64,000 bases of DNA from Lachnoclostridium phytofermentans ISDg (GCF_000018685.1 NC_010001.1:3302001-3366000); one strand, 5' to 3'; numbered from the stretch's first letter, positions 23,192 through 33,216 are shown. Translations and numbers: made by a program. Notes: a model not told the origin generated them from the sequence alone.

Positions 23192-25486
23192 ATGAAAATA
23201 AAGTTGACTAAAAACAATACAAATAAAAATACAAGGTTTTTGATACGATTTGTAACCTCTTACAGCATATTGCTGATAATTGTTCTTATTATGGGCATGT
23301 TTTTGTATCAATACGGAATAACAGATGCAACTAATAATCTTCATAAACAGAACAAAGCGGTTTTAGACAATTCCGTATCAGATATGGATAATTCCTTAAA
23401 GCTTATGCAGGCGCTTTCTACCCAGATTGCGAATGATCCTAATATAAGGAAGGTTCTTCAATATGATTCCAGATCTATGGATTTTTACCACGATGCGAAA
23501 GAAGCAATGAATTTTTTAACTGACTTTATTCCATTAGGGAAAACACTCCCTCTAGATGAGTATTACATTTATCTGCCTAAATTAGACTATTTAATGTCAT
23601 CTAGTATGTTAACGGATACCTGGTATTACTATAAACATTACAAAGCCTATAAAGAAGCTAGCTACGATGATTGGAAGACAATGCTTTCCTCTTATAATAA
23701 TGTTTTTCAATTTTTGCCGAATGAAAACTATATAGAAAATGACATTACTCCTTATATTTATAAGACACCAGTACAAACAGCTTTATCAATAAATAAACCA
23801 CTTGGTATTGTGTGTTTTGAGATAAATCGTAATAAATTGAATGGTTTATTCTCAAATCTTGATTTCTTTCGAAGTGGATTTTTATACGTAACAGATACTG
23901 ATAATAATGAAGTTTTTCATATCACTTCAGATCATAGTCCAGAATTAACCGAGGATTTACTTAACAATATCATCACCTCCATGGATGAAAATCCGAATCA
24001 AGAGTACAAGGAGTTAACATTAGGAAAAGATTCTGTTGTTGTTACAACTTCTATCTCACATGAGAATCAATGGAGATATTATTTGGTACAACCTGCTGAT
24101 CTAGTTTTTCATGATTTAGGGACCTATCAGAATACGTATGTCTTCATTATTATATTAACCTTACTTTTCTGCTTAATTATGATTTTTATCTTATCAAAAA
24201 GAAATGTGAAACCTATCATTGCTATCAATTCAGAATTACAAGATTCCTTGAATGAGAAAAGTAATCTTAAGCAAGAATTAGAAGAGCAAAGACCTATCAT
24301 TTACAACTCTTATATGGCAAGAATTATGAAAGGTCTTATCTCAAATCAAGAAGAATATGATAAAATTTCCGAATTCTTAGATTTAAAAATAGGGGATTAT
24401 CGTTATAGTGTTCTCTATGCTTGTCTCTATCAAGATCAATTAGAGGTTTATGTTGAGGAACAAACGAATAATACTGATGCAGGGTGGAATCAAAAATTAT
24501 ATAAAGATTTGATACGAAAATATTTCTATCAATACTTTGGAGATGATATACTCATCTATGAATCAGAGGTAAATGCTTTTGCCATCATGCTTCCTTCTCC
24601 TATGGATCAGCCTATTGAAGAGAGTATTGCGGATGTTGAAAGTACCTTTTTGGAACTACACAATAGCTTAATGGAAGACCACTCCATTTGGATTTATGGT
24701 GGATTAGGAAATCGTAACAGTTATGCTCCATATCTATGGAAATCATACCAACAAGCAATACAAGCTGCCTCTTATGTTCGTGAAGGCAATGTATTCCAAA
24801 GTTATCGTGATATCAAACGAGATAAAACATCATATTACTATCCTTTCGAAATGGCTCAGCAGTTATTAAACTTTATTACTTCCGGAAATACAAAGCAAGT
24901 TCAAGAAATATTCCATCTCATTCGTTGGGAAAACTTTGAATGTAGATCGCTACCTATTACGGTTGTAAAGTGGCTACTTTCTGATATAAGGAATACCTTA
25001 TTAAAGGTACGTTTTCAAATCAGCGTCTCCGATACGAATCACGATGCGATTGAATCTATCGACTTATCTTTACAGGAAAATAAATCAATTTCTATTTTGG
25101 AGGATATTGCTTTAAACTTATGTAGCTTATTTGAACCAAAAGCGGATGGAAATAAGCTAATTCATACAATAAAAGAGTATATCAAGGAAAATTACAAAGA
25201 CTCTTCCTTAAGTCTTAAGAAAATTTCAGATGAGTTTAACATATCGGAAAGCTACTTCTCCTATTTATTTAAGGCAGAAACCAAACAAAATTTTTCAGAG
25301 TATTTGGAATTGATTCGTATGACACAAGCAATGAACTTATTAAAAACAACAGATATCAATGTCAGCGACTTATACTTAGAGACTGGTTATAATAATGCAA
25401 ACTCCTTCCGAAGAGCATTTAAAAAAGTACATGGAGTTGCACCTAAAACAATTCGAGATACTATGTCAAGTCATAATGACGAGTAG
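23192..25486 (+). CDS. Membrane-bound AraC-family regulator with extracellular sensor domain
   Basis: A 764-residue one-piece sensor-regulator. It has a membrane segment near residues 25-48 (SYSILLIIVLIMGMFLYQYG), an extracellular region of about 260 residues (Cache-like in layout), a second membrane segment near residues 313-333 (YVFIIILTLLFCLIMIFIL), a short coiled coil, a cytoplasmic linker, and a C-terminal AraC domain with two helix-turn-helices (SLKKISDEFNISESYFSYLF and the final ETGYNNANSFRRAFKKVHGV). Such proteins are common in gut and soil clostridia next to CUT1 importers and act directly on their promoters. The importer operon diverges from it. Confidence 0.9.
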   Translation: MKIKLTKNNTNKNTRFLIRFVTSYSILLIIVLIMGMFLYQYGITDATNNLHKQNKAVLDNSVSDMDNSLKLMQALSTQIANDPNIRKVLQYDSRSMDFYHDAKEAMNFLTDFIPLGKTLPLDEYYIYLPKLDYLMSSSMLTDTWYYYKHYKAYKEASYDDWKTMLSSYNNVFQFLPNENYIENDITPYIYKTPVQTALSINKPLGIVCFEINRNKLNGLFSNLDFFRSGFLYVTDTDNNEVFHITSDHSPELTEDLLNNIITSMDENPNQEYKELTLGKDSVVVTTSISHENQWRYYLVQPADLVFHDLGTYQNTYVFIIILTLLFCLIMIFILSKRNVKPIIAINSELQDSLNEKSNLKQELEEQRPIIYNSYMARIMKGLISNQEEYDKISEFLDLKIGDYRYSVLYACLYQDQLEVYVEEQTNNTDAGWNQKLYKDLIRKYFYQYFGDDILIYESEVNAFAIMLPSPMDQPIEESIADVESTFLELHNSLMEDHSIWIYGGLGNRNSYAPYLWKSYQQAIQAASYVREGNVFQSYRDIKRDKTSYYYPFEMAQQLLNFITSGNTKQVQEIFHLIRWENFECRSLPITVVKWLLSDIRNTLLKVRFQISVSDTNHDAIESIDLSLQENKSISILEDIALNLCSLFEPKADGNKLIHTIKEYIKENYKDSSLSLKKISDEFNISESYFSYLFKAETKQNFSEYLELIRMTQAMNLLKTTDINVSDLYLETGYNNANSFRRAFKKVHGVAPKTIRDTMSSHNDE

Positions 25487-25575
25487 GGATGTAAAATTTC
25501 TTACCATAACTATAAAAGAATTAAATCAAGCTTGGTTTAATTCTTTTTTATAAATAAGAACAAAGGAGAATGAAT

Positions 25576-26295
25576 ATGAAACAAACGATATTCTGGGCCG
25601 GTGACTCCACCGTAAAACAAAATGATTTTACTAGTTTCCCTCAGACTGGAATTGGCCAAGGACTATCCCTTTACCTTAAAAAAGGAGTACAAATTAAAAA
25701 CTATGCTCAAAATGGGCGCAGTACCAGAAGTTTCATTGCGGAAGGCCGCTTACAAGCTGTCGAAAAAAACATAAAAGAAGATGATTTTTTATTGATACAA
25801 TTTGGACATAACGATGAAAAGCCTGACGAGGAACGTCATACTGAGCCATTCACTACTTTTCAGGAAAACTTAAAACAATATATTAAAGTAGCAATTGACC
25901 ATAAAGCACATCCAGTCCTTATTACTCCACTCTATCGACGTCTCTTTAAAGAAGATGGTCAGTTGGTAGATGATACGCATCTTGATTATCCGGACGCTAT
26001 GATTGCACTTGGAAAAGAACTGAAAGTTCCTGTGATTGACCTATGTTCGATTAGTAAAGATTTGATACAAAAGACTGGCGATGAGAAATCAAGAAAATGG
26101 TTTATGCACTTAGAACCAACGGAGTACCCAAATTACCCTGAGGGAAAAATCGATAATACCCATCTTAGATACGATGGTGCCGTAGCTTTTGCAGGAATTA
26201 TCGCAAAAGAATTACGAAAACTTGGCGGAAGATATGCTGATCTATTACTTCCTATTGATGGGGAAAAAGAGGACTCTTCGTTTTTAATCGATTAG
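25576..26295 (+). CDS. SGNH hydrolase, rhamnogalacturonan acetylesterase-like (CE12)
   Basis: A 239-residue SGNH/GDSL esterase. It has block I with nucleophile Ser (WAGDSTVKQ, about residues 8-16), the oxyanion Gly/Asn motifs (NYAQNGRSTRSF and LIQFGHNDEKP) and the C-terminal catalytic pair (DNTHLRYDGA). This pattern, with GDSTV and GHND, is that of rhamnogalacturonan acetylesterases of CE12 (YesT/RhgT in Bacillus). There is no signal peptide, so it would deacetylate imported oligomers. ATG 25576 is preferred to ATG 25570 because the AGGAG site is 7-8 nt from the former and only 1-2 from the latter. Confidence 0.9.
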   Translation: MKQTIFWAGDSTVKQNDFTSFPQTGIGQGLSLYLKKGVQIKNYAQNGRSTRSFIAEGRLQAVEKNIKEDDFLLIQFGHNDEKPDEERHTEPFTTFQENLKQYIKVAIDHKAHPVLITPLYRRLFKEDGQLVDDTHLDYPDAMIALGKELKVPVIDLCSISKDLIQKTGDEKSRKWFMHLEPTEYPNYPEGKIDNTHLRYDGAVAFAGIIAKELRKLGGRYADLLLPIDGEKEDSSFLID

Positions 26296-26449
26296 TTTAT
26301 ATATGAAAACAGACCGATTTCGATTACAATATGAAAATAAAACGATTAATAACATAGTTACCAAACATGGATTCTCCACTTTAGGTTAAATATCACAATT
26401 TTCTATAAACAAGAGATGTACACTTCACGAACTTTTCCTTTTTAAAATT

Positions 26450-26510
26450 AAAAAGCTTTTTGTTACTCTATCCTATTTAAACGAATAGGACGAATGACAA
26501 AAAGCTTTTT
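26450..26510. terminator. Bidirectional terminator between convergent CE12 and GH28 genes
   Basis: A 14-bp perfect outer stem (AAAAAGCTTTTTGT/ACAAAAAGCTTTTT) encloses an inner stem TCCTATT/AATAGGA. A and T runs are part of the arms, so it can act both ways. Confidence 0.85.
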
Positions 26511-26547
26511 ATGCATATAGATAGTTGATTCAACTTAATTTCAATAA

Positions 26548-28104
26548 CTACTCTTCTATCAGGTTATCAATATTACTTAATAAGAATTTCTCACCTTCAT
26601 AACCTTCTATCTTCACATTCTTTAATTCTAATGTTTTTAAATTATTAGCAAATAACCCAAGCAAACTTGTTTCATCTGCACCATCCATCATTGCCGGTAC
26701 TGATTTTATAGGATTTTCAGCAAATGATATATTAACATTCTCAAAGGTTATCTTCTCTATTTTTTGTTCTGGTAATCCATACATATAAGAAGCTGCTGCA
26801 TGACAATTAGTACAATCCAAATTACGGAAAGTTAACTCACCAATATGAGGTGTTCTATCATCTACCTCATAAGGATTTTTACTTTGAACATATTCAGAAT
26901 GACCATCCGGATCACAGAAATAAAAACAATTAATTACTACAGGAGTCATTACATGATCCATGCGAATATTTTCAAATAATACACCATCAATAATTGCATC
27001 CTTACCGCGGCCACGTCTCGTCTTTATACGAAGACCTCTGTCTGTATGGATAAAGAGACATTCGCGAACAGTTAGATTCTTAACTCCTCCTGCCATCTCG
27101 CTTCCTATTGTAATAGAACCATGTCCATCTCGCATACAACACTGACGAATTTCTAGATTTTCAGATGGACGCTTATGCTTCGCACCCATATATATCTTTC
27201 CCGATTTAATCGCAATACAGTCATCTCCTAAGGAAAAATACACTCCAACAATTAAGACATTCTTGCAGGACTCTGGATCAAGACCATCGGTGTTTGGAGA
27301 ATCTTTTGGATTCAGTATGGTAAGATCAACAAACTTAAGATCATCTGAAAAATAAGGATGGATATTCCAACAAGGACTATTCTTAACTGTAATACCCTGT
27401 ACTGTAATATTGTTGCAATGATTTAAGAAAATAAGTCTTGGTCTCCAAGCGATATTTCTAACTTTCGGATTATTCCACCAATTAGTTTCATCAGCGCATC
27501 CATCGATTGTTCCCTCACCAGTAATCTCAACATTAGATACATTGATACCAGTTATGATACCAGCGAAAGAATCTAGCGGATTGCCTTCCCAACTTCCTAA
27601 ATTATACTCCTCTGTCTCATCGAAGCTTTCGATTCTACCTGGAAGGATTGGGAATTTGGAGCGATCTGTGAAGGCAGATAACACTGCGCCCCTGCCTAAT
27701 TCAAGGCGTAAGTCACTCTTTAAAAATAACGTCGAGATCTTATAACAACCTTCAGGAATTAACACCCTTCCGTTCTTAGGACAAGAATTAATAGCACACT
27801 GTATCATTGTGGTGTCGTCATGAACACCATCTCCTTTGGCGCCAAACTCTTTTACATTGAGTGTTACAAATTCATAATCAGTCTTTATAACTACTAATTC
27901 AGAAGTTTCAGAATCATTTTTTACATAAATACTGTACTCCGTATCTGGTTTTAAATTATGAATAGATTGTACCACTTTATTGCTTTTTGCATATAATGTA
28001 TTGTCTACATAGATTTCATACTCTTCATTGGTATAATATAATCCTTGATCTATTAATTCAATCACTGCTGTTCTAGCAGTTTTTAGTATCACATGAAACT
28101 TCAT
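26548..28104 (-). CDS. Polygalacturonase, GH28
   Basis: A 518-residue pectin hydrolase. After an N-terminal beta-sandwich-like domain of about 85 residues it has the right-handed beta-helix with all GH28 motifs: SPNTDGLDPESC (NTD), LGDDCIAIKSG (the catalytic Asp pair), GHGSITIGSE (GHG) and RIKTRRGRG (RIK). It cleaves alpha-1,4-galacturonan, endo or exo. No signal peptide is visible, which suggests that it trims oligogalacturonides inside the cell. ATG 28104 is chosen because GGGAG lies 6 nt upstream; the upstream ATG contains that site. It follows the GH105-like gene on the same strand. Confidence 0.95.
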   Translation of the reverse strand: MKFHVILKTARTAVIELIDQGLYYTNEEYEIYVDNTLYAKSNKVVQSIHNLKPDTEYSIYVKNDSETSELVVIKTDYEFVTLNVKEFGAKGDGVHDDTTMIQCAINSCPKNGRVLIPEGCYKISTLFLKSDLRLELGRGAVLSAFTDRSKFPILPGRIESFDETEEYNLGSWEGNPLDSFAGIITGINVSNVEITGEGTIDGCADETNWWNNPKVRNIAWRPRLIFLNHCNNITVQGITVKNSPCWNIHPYFSDDLKFVDLTILNPKDSPNTDGLDPESCKNVLIVGVYFSLGDDCIAIKSGKIYMGAKHKRPSENLEIRQCCMRDGHGSITIGSEMAGGVKNLTVRECLFIHTDRGLRIKTRRGRGKDAIIDGVLFENIRMDHVMTPVVINCFYFCDPDGHSEYVQSKNPYEVDDRTPHIGELTFRNLDCTNCHAAASYMYGLPEQKIEKITFENVNISFAENPIKSVPAMMDGADETSLLGLFANNLKTLELKNVKIEGYEGEKFLLSNIDNLIEE

Positions 28105-28193
28105 TTTAACTCCCATCTGCGTACTTTAGCACACATGTAAATCATGAGGTTGAAATATAGTTTTTATTTTTCAACCTAACCTTGGTTCCGACA

Positions 28194-29078
28194 TTAGCGT
28201 ATTTCCAAAAGAAAAGAATACGCCATCATAAAGATACCCATCATTTTGATCTTGTCCATGAATCCTTGTCCTGATTTCATTACAGTCTGTTTTTGATGAG
28301 AAACAAATTGCTCCATTGCAGCATGAAAAAGATTAGCTCCTACTGTTTCATATTTTTCTGCTAACAATATCTTATAGTGACATGCTTTTAATACAGCATA
28401 GGAAGTAAAGATAGTATTTTCTACAGCTTCACTACTCTCTACTTCGTTATCACCAAGTAATAATTTTTGTTCCTTAGCATGGGCTAGTATCTCTTTTATC
28501 GTTGTTTTAGTTAGATTTAATAATGTAAAATAATGTTCATAAATCTCTTCCGACATTCCAGAAAAACAATCTACTAATAAAGTAGCTTTTTTGCTATCAT
28601 TCAGGAATTGATTGATGACATGAAATTGTTCCATAATTTCAAGGTAATGTTCTTTCTTATTATATATGGTATCGTAGAGGGTATAAAAAGGTTGAACCAT
28701 ATAAATTTCTGATAAATTTTTATCTTCCTTACCAAACATAGGATTGCCTTGATAATTTGAAGAAAATGTACTGCCAAGCTCCTTTAGTGCTTTTTCATAA
28801 CAAGTTTCTCCTGTTTGATTCCATAAGAAGAAAAGAAGTATTCCTAGATTATAATTTTCACAATTCCAGTCATTCTTAAAATCTTCTTTAAGAATACCTT
28901 CTTCTGTAATTCGCAGTTTTGCATATGTTTTCAAGATTTCGATATAGCACTCTTCCTTCGTCTTTTGATACATACCCATACAACCTTGTAGGAATAGGCT
29001 TACTTCATAGCCCTTAAGACCACAAATCTCGCTTTGAAACTCTACTAAATAATCTTGAAAGAATTGATCCAAATTCAT
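28194..29078 (-). CDS. Degenerate GH105/GH88-like (alpha/alpha)6-barrel protein
   Basis: A 294-residue cytosolic protein that I do not recognise as an active enzyme. Several stretches recall the unsaturated-galacturonyl hydrolase fold of GH105: NLGILLFFLWNQTGETCYEK (about residues 77-96; active members have a similar N-G-LF-LY-TGE pattern) and SEIYMVQPFYTLYD (about 123-136; active members read W-x-D-G-LYM-x-PFY). At the place of the catalytic Asp there is Ser123, and the Trp two residues before is Asn121. The protein is also shorter than the usual 340-380. It sits between kduI and the GH28 gene, exactly where a GH105 would be expected. A GH105 origin is inferred from pattern only. Confidence 0.6.
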   Translation of the reverse strand: MNLDQFFQDYLVEFQSEICGLKGYEVSLFLQGCMGMYQKTKEECYIEILKTYAKLRITEEGILKEDFKNDWNCENYNLGILLFFLWNQTGETCYEKALKELGSTFSSNYQGNPMFGKEDKNLSEIYMVQPFYTLYDTIYNKKEHYLEIMEQFHVINQFLNDSKKATLLVDCFSGMSEEIYEHYFTLLNLTKTTIKEILAHAKEQKLLLGDNEVESSEAVENTIFTSYAVLKACHYKILLAEKYETVGANLFHAAMEQFVSHQKQTVMKSGQGFMDKIKMMGIFMMAYSFLLEIR

Positions 29079-29138
29079 ATGTGTTACCGGTACCTTTCTC
29101 TTTTTATCGACAAACTGATTCGTTCACATAAACTTTTC

Positions 29139-29184
29139 TAAAAAAGTGCCTGCGATTATAGACAACTGCCTAAAACCGCAGGCG
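29139..29184 (-). terminator. Rho-independent terminator after kduI
   Basis: Stem GCCTGCG/CGCAGGC with a 22-nt loop; on the minus strand a T-rich run (CTTTTTT) follows. It lies 25-60 bp past the kduI stop and upstream of the GH105-like gene. Confidence 0.7.
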
Positions 29185-29207
29185 TTACAAAGAATATTGT
29201 ATTCGTC

Positions 29208-30038
29208 TTATCTTAAGTCTTTCAAATCACAAGCATCCATGTCATCGAAATCTTGATTTTCACCAACCATACCCCAGATAAAGGTATAGGCTTTTGTACC
29301 ACAACCAGAATGGATAGACCAGCTTGGAGAAATAACAGCTTGCTCGTTTCTCATAATGATATGTCTTGTTTCTGTTGGCTCACCCATGTAATGGAATACC
29401 ATATCATTTTCTTGCATATCAAAATATAAATAAACTTCCATTCTACGATCATGAGTGTGGCAAGGCATTGTATTCCATACACTACCCGGCTTTAACTGTG
29501 TCATACCCATTACAAGCTGACAACTCTCTACCTGACCTGGAAGAATGTACTTACAGATAACACGGTGATTGGAGCCTTCTAAGGATCCAAGTTCCACATT
29601 AACACAATTTTCTGGTTTAATTAATACGGTTGGATAAGAAGTATGAGCTGGTGCGCTGTTGATATAGAATTTTGCAGGATTTGTTGCATCCACACTTGCA
29701 AAAGAAATATCTTTTGCTCCCATACCAATGTACATACCATCTTTATACTCTAACTCATATACGGTACCATCGATTGTAATAGTACCTTTTCCACCGATAT
29801 TAATGATTCCCATCTCTCTTCTTTGAAGGAAATATTCTGCACGTAATTCATCACCAGCGGTTAATTTTAACTCCTGATTAACTGGTACAGCGGAACCTGT
29901 AATAATACGGTCAATGTGACTGTAAACAAGTTTAATTTCATTTACTTTAAATAAATCATCAATTAAAAATTCTTCGCGAAGACGATCTGTTGTGTAATGT
30001 TTTACATCCTTTGGAGATGCTGCTGTTCTAAGTTCCAT
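29208..30038 (-). CDS. kduI: 5-dehydro-4-deoxy-D-glucuronate isomerase KduI
   Basis: KduI converts 5-keto-4-deoxyuronate, the product of unsaturated oligogalacturonide breakdown, to 2,5-diketo-3-deoxygluconate. The 276-residue cupin-type protein has the zinc site MPCHTHDRRMEVYLYFDM (about residues 194-211, His, His and Glu ligands) and a further His in SWSIHSGCG (about 240-248). Start MELRTAASPKDVKHY and length match the family. kduD, the next pathway enzyme, is not in the window. The gene stands between kdgK and the GH105-like gene and has its own terminator. Confidence 0.97.
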   Translation of the reverse strand: MELRTAASPKDVKHYTTDRLREEFLIDDLFKVNEIKLVYSHIDRIITGSAVPVNQELKLTAGDELRAEYFLQRREMGIINIGGKGTITIDGTVYELEYKDGMYIGMGAKDISFASVDATNPAKFYINSAPAHTSYPTVLIKPENCVNVELGSLEGSNHRVICKYILPGQVESCQLVMGMTQLKPGSVWNTMPCHTHDRRMEVYLYFDMQENDMVFHYMGEPTETRHIIMRNEQAVISPSWSIHSGCGTKAYTFIWGMVGENQDFDDMDACDLKDLR

Positions 30039-30276
30039 AGTTTACCTTCTTTCTGCGCTGTCTCTCTAAAATATTTGAGCGAATAATCGCTTTCCTATGC
30101 AGGTTTATAACTACAGCGCTAGATTAAACTTGCATATTTATCATTTTTTCAAAATGCAAATCAGTATGTAATAGATTTGCCATAGAATGGTTGAATAATT
30201 TCATCGTTCCTTTGTAAAAGAAGAATCCTAATTACCCAGTTTTATAGTAAAAAAACATTTTTTTCTGAATATCACA

Positions 30277-30310
30277 TATGGGTATTGTTCTTATTGACAC
30301 AATACCCATA
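30277..30310. other. Hairpin behind kdgK
   Basis: A 12-bp perfect stem (TATGGGTATTGT/ACAATACCCATA) with a 10-nt loop lies 18 bp past the kdgK stop. No direct T-run follows on the minus strand, so it may be an mRNA-end stabiliser or a weak terminator. Confidence 0.5.
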
Positions 30311-30328
30311 GCTATTAGATTATTTTAA

Positions 30329-31360
30329 TTATCTCTGAACACGACCTGAACCATCTCCGCCTACTAAAGCGTCAACTTCTGGACGAGTTACAAGGTTGAA
30401 ATCTCCAGGAATTGTGTGCTTTAATGCAGAAGCTGCAACACCAAATTCAAGAGCAGACTTAAAGTCTTTACCATCAACAAGACCACAGATTACACCAGCT
30501 GCGAAAGAGTCACCACCACCTACACGATCAACAATTGGAGTTACTCTATATTTTCTTGAATGATAGAACTCACTTGTCTCACCATTGTAAATACAAGCAG
30601 ACCAACCATTATCGGATGCAGAGTAGCTTTCTCTTAAGGAAGATACTACATACTTAAAGTTAAACTTAGCAACCATCTGCTTGAAGATATCTTCGTATCC
30701 AGCTAACTCTAAGTCACCGCTAGTAACGTCTGTGTTACCTGGTTTGAATCCAAGAACCTTTTCAGCATCTTCTTCATTACCGATACATACATCTACATAT
30801 TGCATTAAGTTTGTCATAACCTTCTGAGCCTTCTCAGAGGACCATAACTTTTTACGGAAGTTCAAGTCAACGGAAACTGTGATTCCCTTAGCTTTTGCTG
30901 CCTTAAGAGCTGCCTCAGTTACCTCAGCTGCCTTATCGGATACCGCTGGAGTAATACCTGTAAAGTGGAACCAGTCAGCGCCTTCGAAAATTTTATCAAA
31001 ATCGAAATCAGAAATTTCAGCTTCTGCAATTGCAGAGTGTGCACGATCATAAACTACCTTGGATGCTCTCATAGCGGCACCTGTCTCAAGGAAATAGATA
31101 CCAAGTCTGTCTCCACCGTGTGCTACGTTCTTTGTATCTACACCCATTTTATTTAAAGCTGCTACTGCACAATCACCGATCTCGTTCTTTGGAACCTTAG
31201 TTACGAAAGAAGCATCATGTCCGTAATTTGCTAAAGAAACTGCAACGTTAGCTTCTCCACCACCGTAGCAAACATCAAAATTGTCTGCCTGAATAAATTT
31301 CTCAAATCCTGGAGTGGATAATCTTAACATAATTTCGCCCATTGTTACTACTTTTGCCAT
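30329..31360 (-). CDS. kdgK: 2-keto-3-deoxygluconate kinase (PfkB family)
   Basis: KdgK phosphorylates KDG to KDPG, the point where the galacturonate (Uxa) and unsaturated-uronate (Kdu) branches meet. The 343-residue product has PfkB signature 1 (YGGGEANVAVSLANYG, about residues 32-47) and signature 2 with the catalytic Asp (DRVGGGDSFAAGVICG, about residues 285-300). General sugar kinases of the family look alike, but location among kduI, uxaA and uxaB makes KDG the best substrate call. The start follows AAAGGAGAT. Confidence 0.9.
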   Translation of the reverse strand: MAKVVTMGEIMLRLSTPGFEKFIQADNFDVCYGGGEANVAVSLANYGHDASFVTKVPKNEIGDCAVAALNKMGVDTKNVAHGGDRLGIYFLETGAAMRASKVVYDRAHSAIAEAEISDFDFDKIFEGADWFHFTGITPAVSDKAAEVTEAALKAAKAKGITVSVDLNFRKKLWSSEKAQKVMTNLMQYVDVCIGNEEDAEKVLGFKPGNTDVTSGDLELAGYEDIFKQMVAKFNFKYVVSSLRESYSASDNGWSACIYNGETSEFYHSRKYRVTPIVDRVGGGDSFAAGVICGLVDGKDFKSALEFGVAASALKHTIPGDFNLVTRPEVDALVGGDGSGRVQR

Positions 31361-31590
31361 TGTTTTATATCTCCTTTATCTTCAATAGTTTCTCTATCTG
31401 CGCAAACACCGCGCATTGCTACTTACGCTATCTATTGTAACCTCAACAGAAGGTAAGTGCAACCTCTCTAGGAAAAGTTTCTTTTCATTTTAATAACTTT
31501 CCTAGAGTTCTCAAACAATTAACCAATAAGTTAATTGTAAATTGAGCCATTAATACTTTATAATTTTACCACATCTTTAGTAGTAAAACC

Positions 31591-31650
31591 ACGTGTAAAT
31601 ATATACTATTTTCTAAAAAAACTACGTGTAAATATATACTATTTTCTAAA
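31591..31650. repeat. 27-bp direct repeat, second copy overlapping the uxaA stop
   Basis: 31591-31617 and 31624-31650 are identical over 27 bp, 33 bp apart. The second copy contains the last Leu codon and the TAG of uxaA, so the first looks like a duplicated 3' end. Confidence 0.85.
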
Positions 31651-33127
31651 GTGTTACACCTGACTTGAAAATAGCCATATCATGAAATCCTGCTTCTTCG
31701 GACTTCACTTTCTTACCAGAAGCAACTGCAAGAACGTATTGGAACAACTCTTCTCCTAAGATGTCAAGTGTTTTACCTTCTACTAAAGTACCGCAGTTAA
31801 AGTCAATCCAATTATTTTTCTTCATTGCTAATGGTGTATTGGTAGATATCTTCATGGTTGGTACTGGAGAAGCAAATGGTGTTCCTCTACCAGTTGTAAA
31901 GAGTACCATATGTGCACCAGATGCTGCTAGTGCAGTAGAAGCAACTAAGTCATTACCAGGAGCACTTAATAAGTTTAATCCCTTTGTCTTAACAATTTCA
32001 CCATATTTTAAGACATCCTTAACAGGAGCAGAACCAGACTTTTGAGTACATCCTAAGGACTTATCTTCTAATGTTGAGATACCACCTTTTTTGTTACCAG
32101 GACTAGGATTTTCGTAAATTGTTTGATTATGACTCTTGAAATAGTTTTTAAAATCATTGATCATATCAACTGTTTTATCAAACAATTCTTCGTTCTCACA
32201 ACGAGCCATTAGAAGGGTTTCTGCACCAAACATCTCTGGAACTTCGGTTAATACTGTTGTTCCACCCTGAGATATTAAGAGATCAGAGAAAACACCTACG
32301 GTTGGATTTGCAGTAATACCAGACATACCATCGGAACCACCGCACTTCATACCAATCACTAATTCATCTGCACTGATTGGCTCACGTTCAAACTTTGCTG
32401 CATAAGATATTAACTGTTCGATAAGCTCTTCTGCAACTTCCATCTCGTCCTCTACATCTTGACATTGTAGGAATTTAATTCTGTCTTCATCGTATTCCCC
32501 AATGTACTTCTTTAGTTCAGCGATATTAGTATTCTCACATCCAAGACCAAGCACTAACACTGCAGCTGCATTCGGATGGTTGATTAAATCAGATAAGATG
32601 ATTCTTGTATTTTCCTGATCATCACCCATCTGTGAACAACCATATGGATGTGGGAATGCAATAATATCTTCAACACTACCAGTAAGTTTTTCTTTAAACT
32701 GTTTTTCCATCGCTTCTGCAATTTTATTTACACAGCCTACGGTTGGAATAATCCATACTTCATTACGAATACCAACTTTACCGTTATCTCTTCTGTATCC
32801 CATAAAAGTAGCTTTTTCATGAGGCTTTAACTGGTTAACATTTGGTTCATAGCTATAAGTTAATAATTCACCTAAATTAGTCTTTATATTCTGAGTATGA
32901 ACCCATGATCCCATTTCTGCTGCTTTTGTTAAATGACCTATTGGGAAACCGTATTTTAAAACATTCTCACCTTCGTTTAAGTTAGCTAAAGTGAATTTAT
33001 GTCCGCGAGGAATGTCTTCGACTAACGTAACAGCTACTCCATCAACTTCTATGGTCATTCCCTTGGTTAAGTCATTAAGGGCAACTGCTACATTATCTTT
33101 GCTATTTATTTTTACGAATTCTTGCAT
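31646..33127 (-). CDS. uxaA: Altronate dehydratase UxaA
   Basis: UxaA dehydrates D-altronate to KDG in galacturonate catabolism. The 493-residue product has the N-terminal SAF domain (DNVAVALNDLTKGMTIEVDG, about residues 8-27; HKFTLANLNEG) followed by the GarD/UxaA catalytic domain (MGYRRDNGKVGIRNEVWIIP near 101-120, GLGCENTN, and MKCGGSDGMSGITANP near 272-287). Start 33127 is chosen because AAGGAGG precedes it; an upstream in-frame extension lacks family similarity. The gene follows uxaB by 89 bp on the same strand. Confidence 0.96.
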   Translation of the reverse strand: MQEFVKINSKDNVAVALNDLTKGMTIEVDGVAVTLVEDIPRGHKFTLANLNEGENVLKYGFPIGHLTKAAEMGSWVHTQNIKTNLGELLTYSYEPNVNQLKPHEKATFMGYRRDNGKVGIRNEVWIIPTVGCVNKIAEAMEKQFKEKLTGSVEDIIAFPHPYGCSQMGDDQENTRIILSDLINHPNAAAVLVLGLGCENTNIAELKKYIGEYDEDRIKFLQCQDVEDEMEVAEELIEQLISYAAKFEREPISADELVIGMKCGGSDGMSGITANPTVGVFSDLLISQGGTTVLTEVPEMFGAETLLMARCENEELFDKTVDMINDFKNYFKSHNQTIYENPSPGNKKGGISTLEDKSLGCTQKSGSAPVKDVLKYGEIVKTKGLNLLSAPGNDLVASTALAASGAHMVLFTTGRGTPFASPVPTMKISTNTPLAMKKNNWIDFNCGTLVEGKTLDILGEELFQYVLAVASGKKVKSEEAGFHDMAIFKSGVTL

Positions 33128-33216
33128 AAAAATCCTCCTTCCGCCACCACCCTGAGAATTTGGGCGATAACACAAATTAGGAAAGTGAATTGTTTTGCAA
33201 TTCACTTGTCCTTAGA

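Noticed and set aside
33128..33205. 26-codon upstream extension of uxaA
   Set aside because: Family similarity begins at MQEFVKIN, and AAGGAGG directly precedes that ATG.
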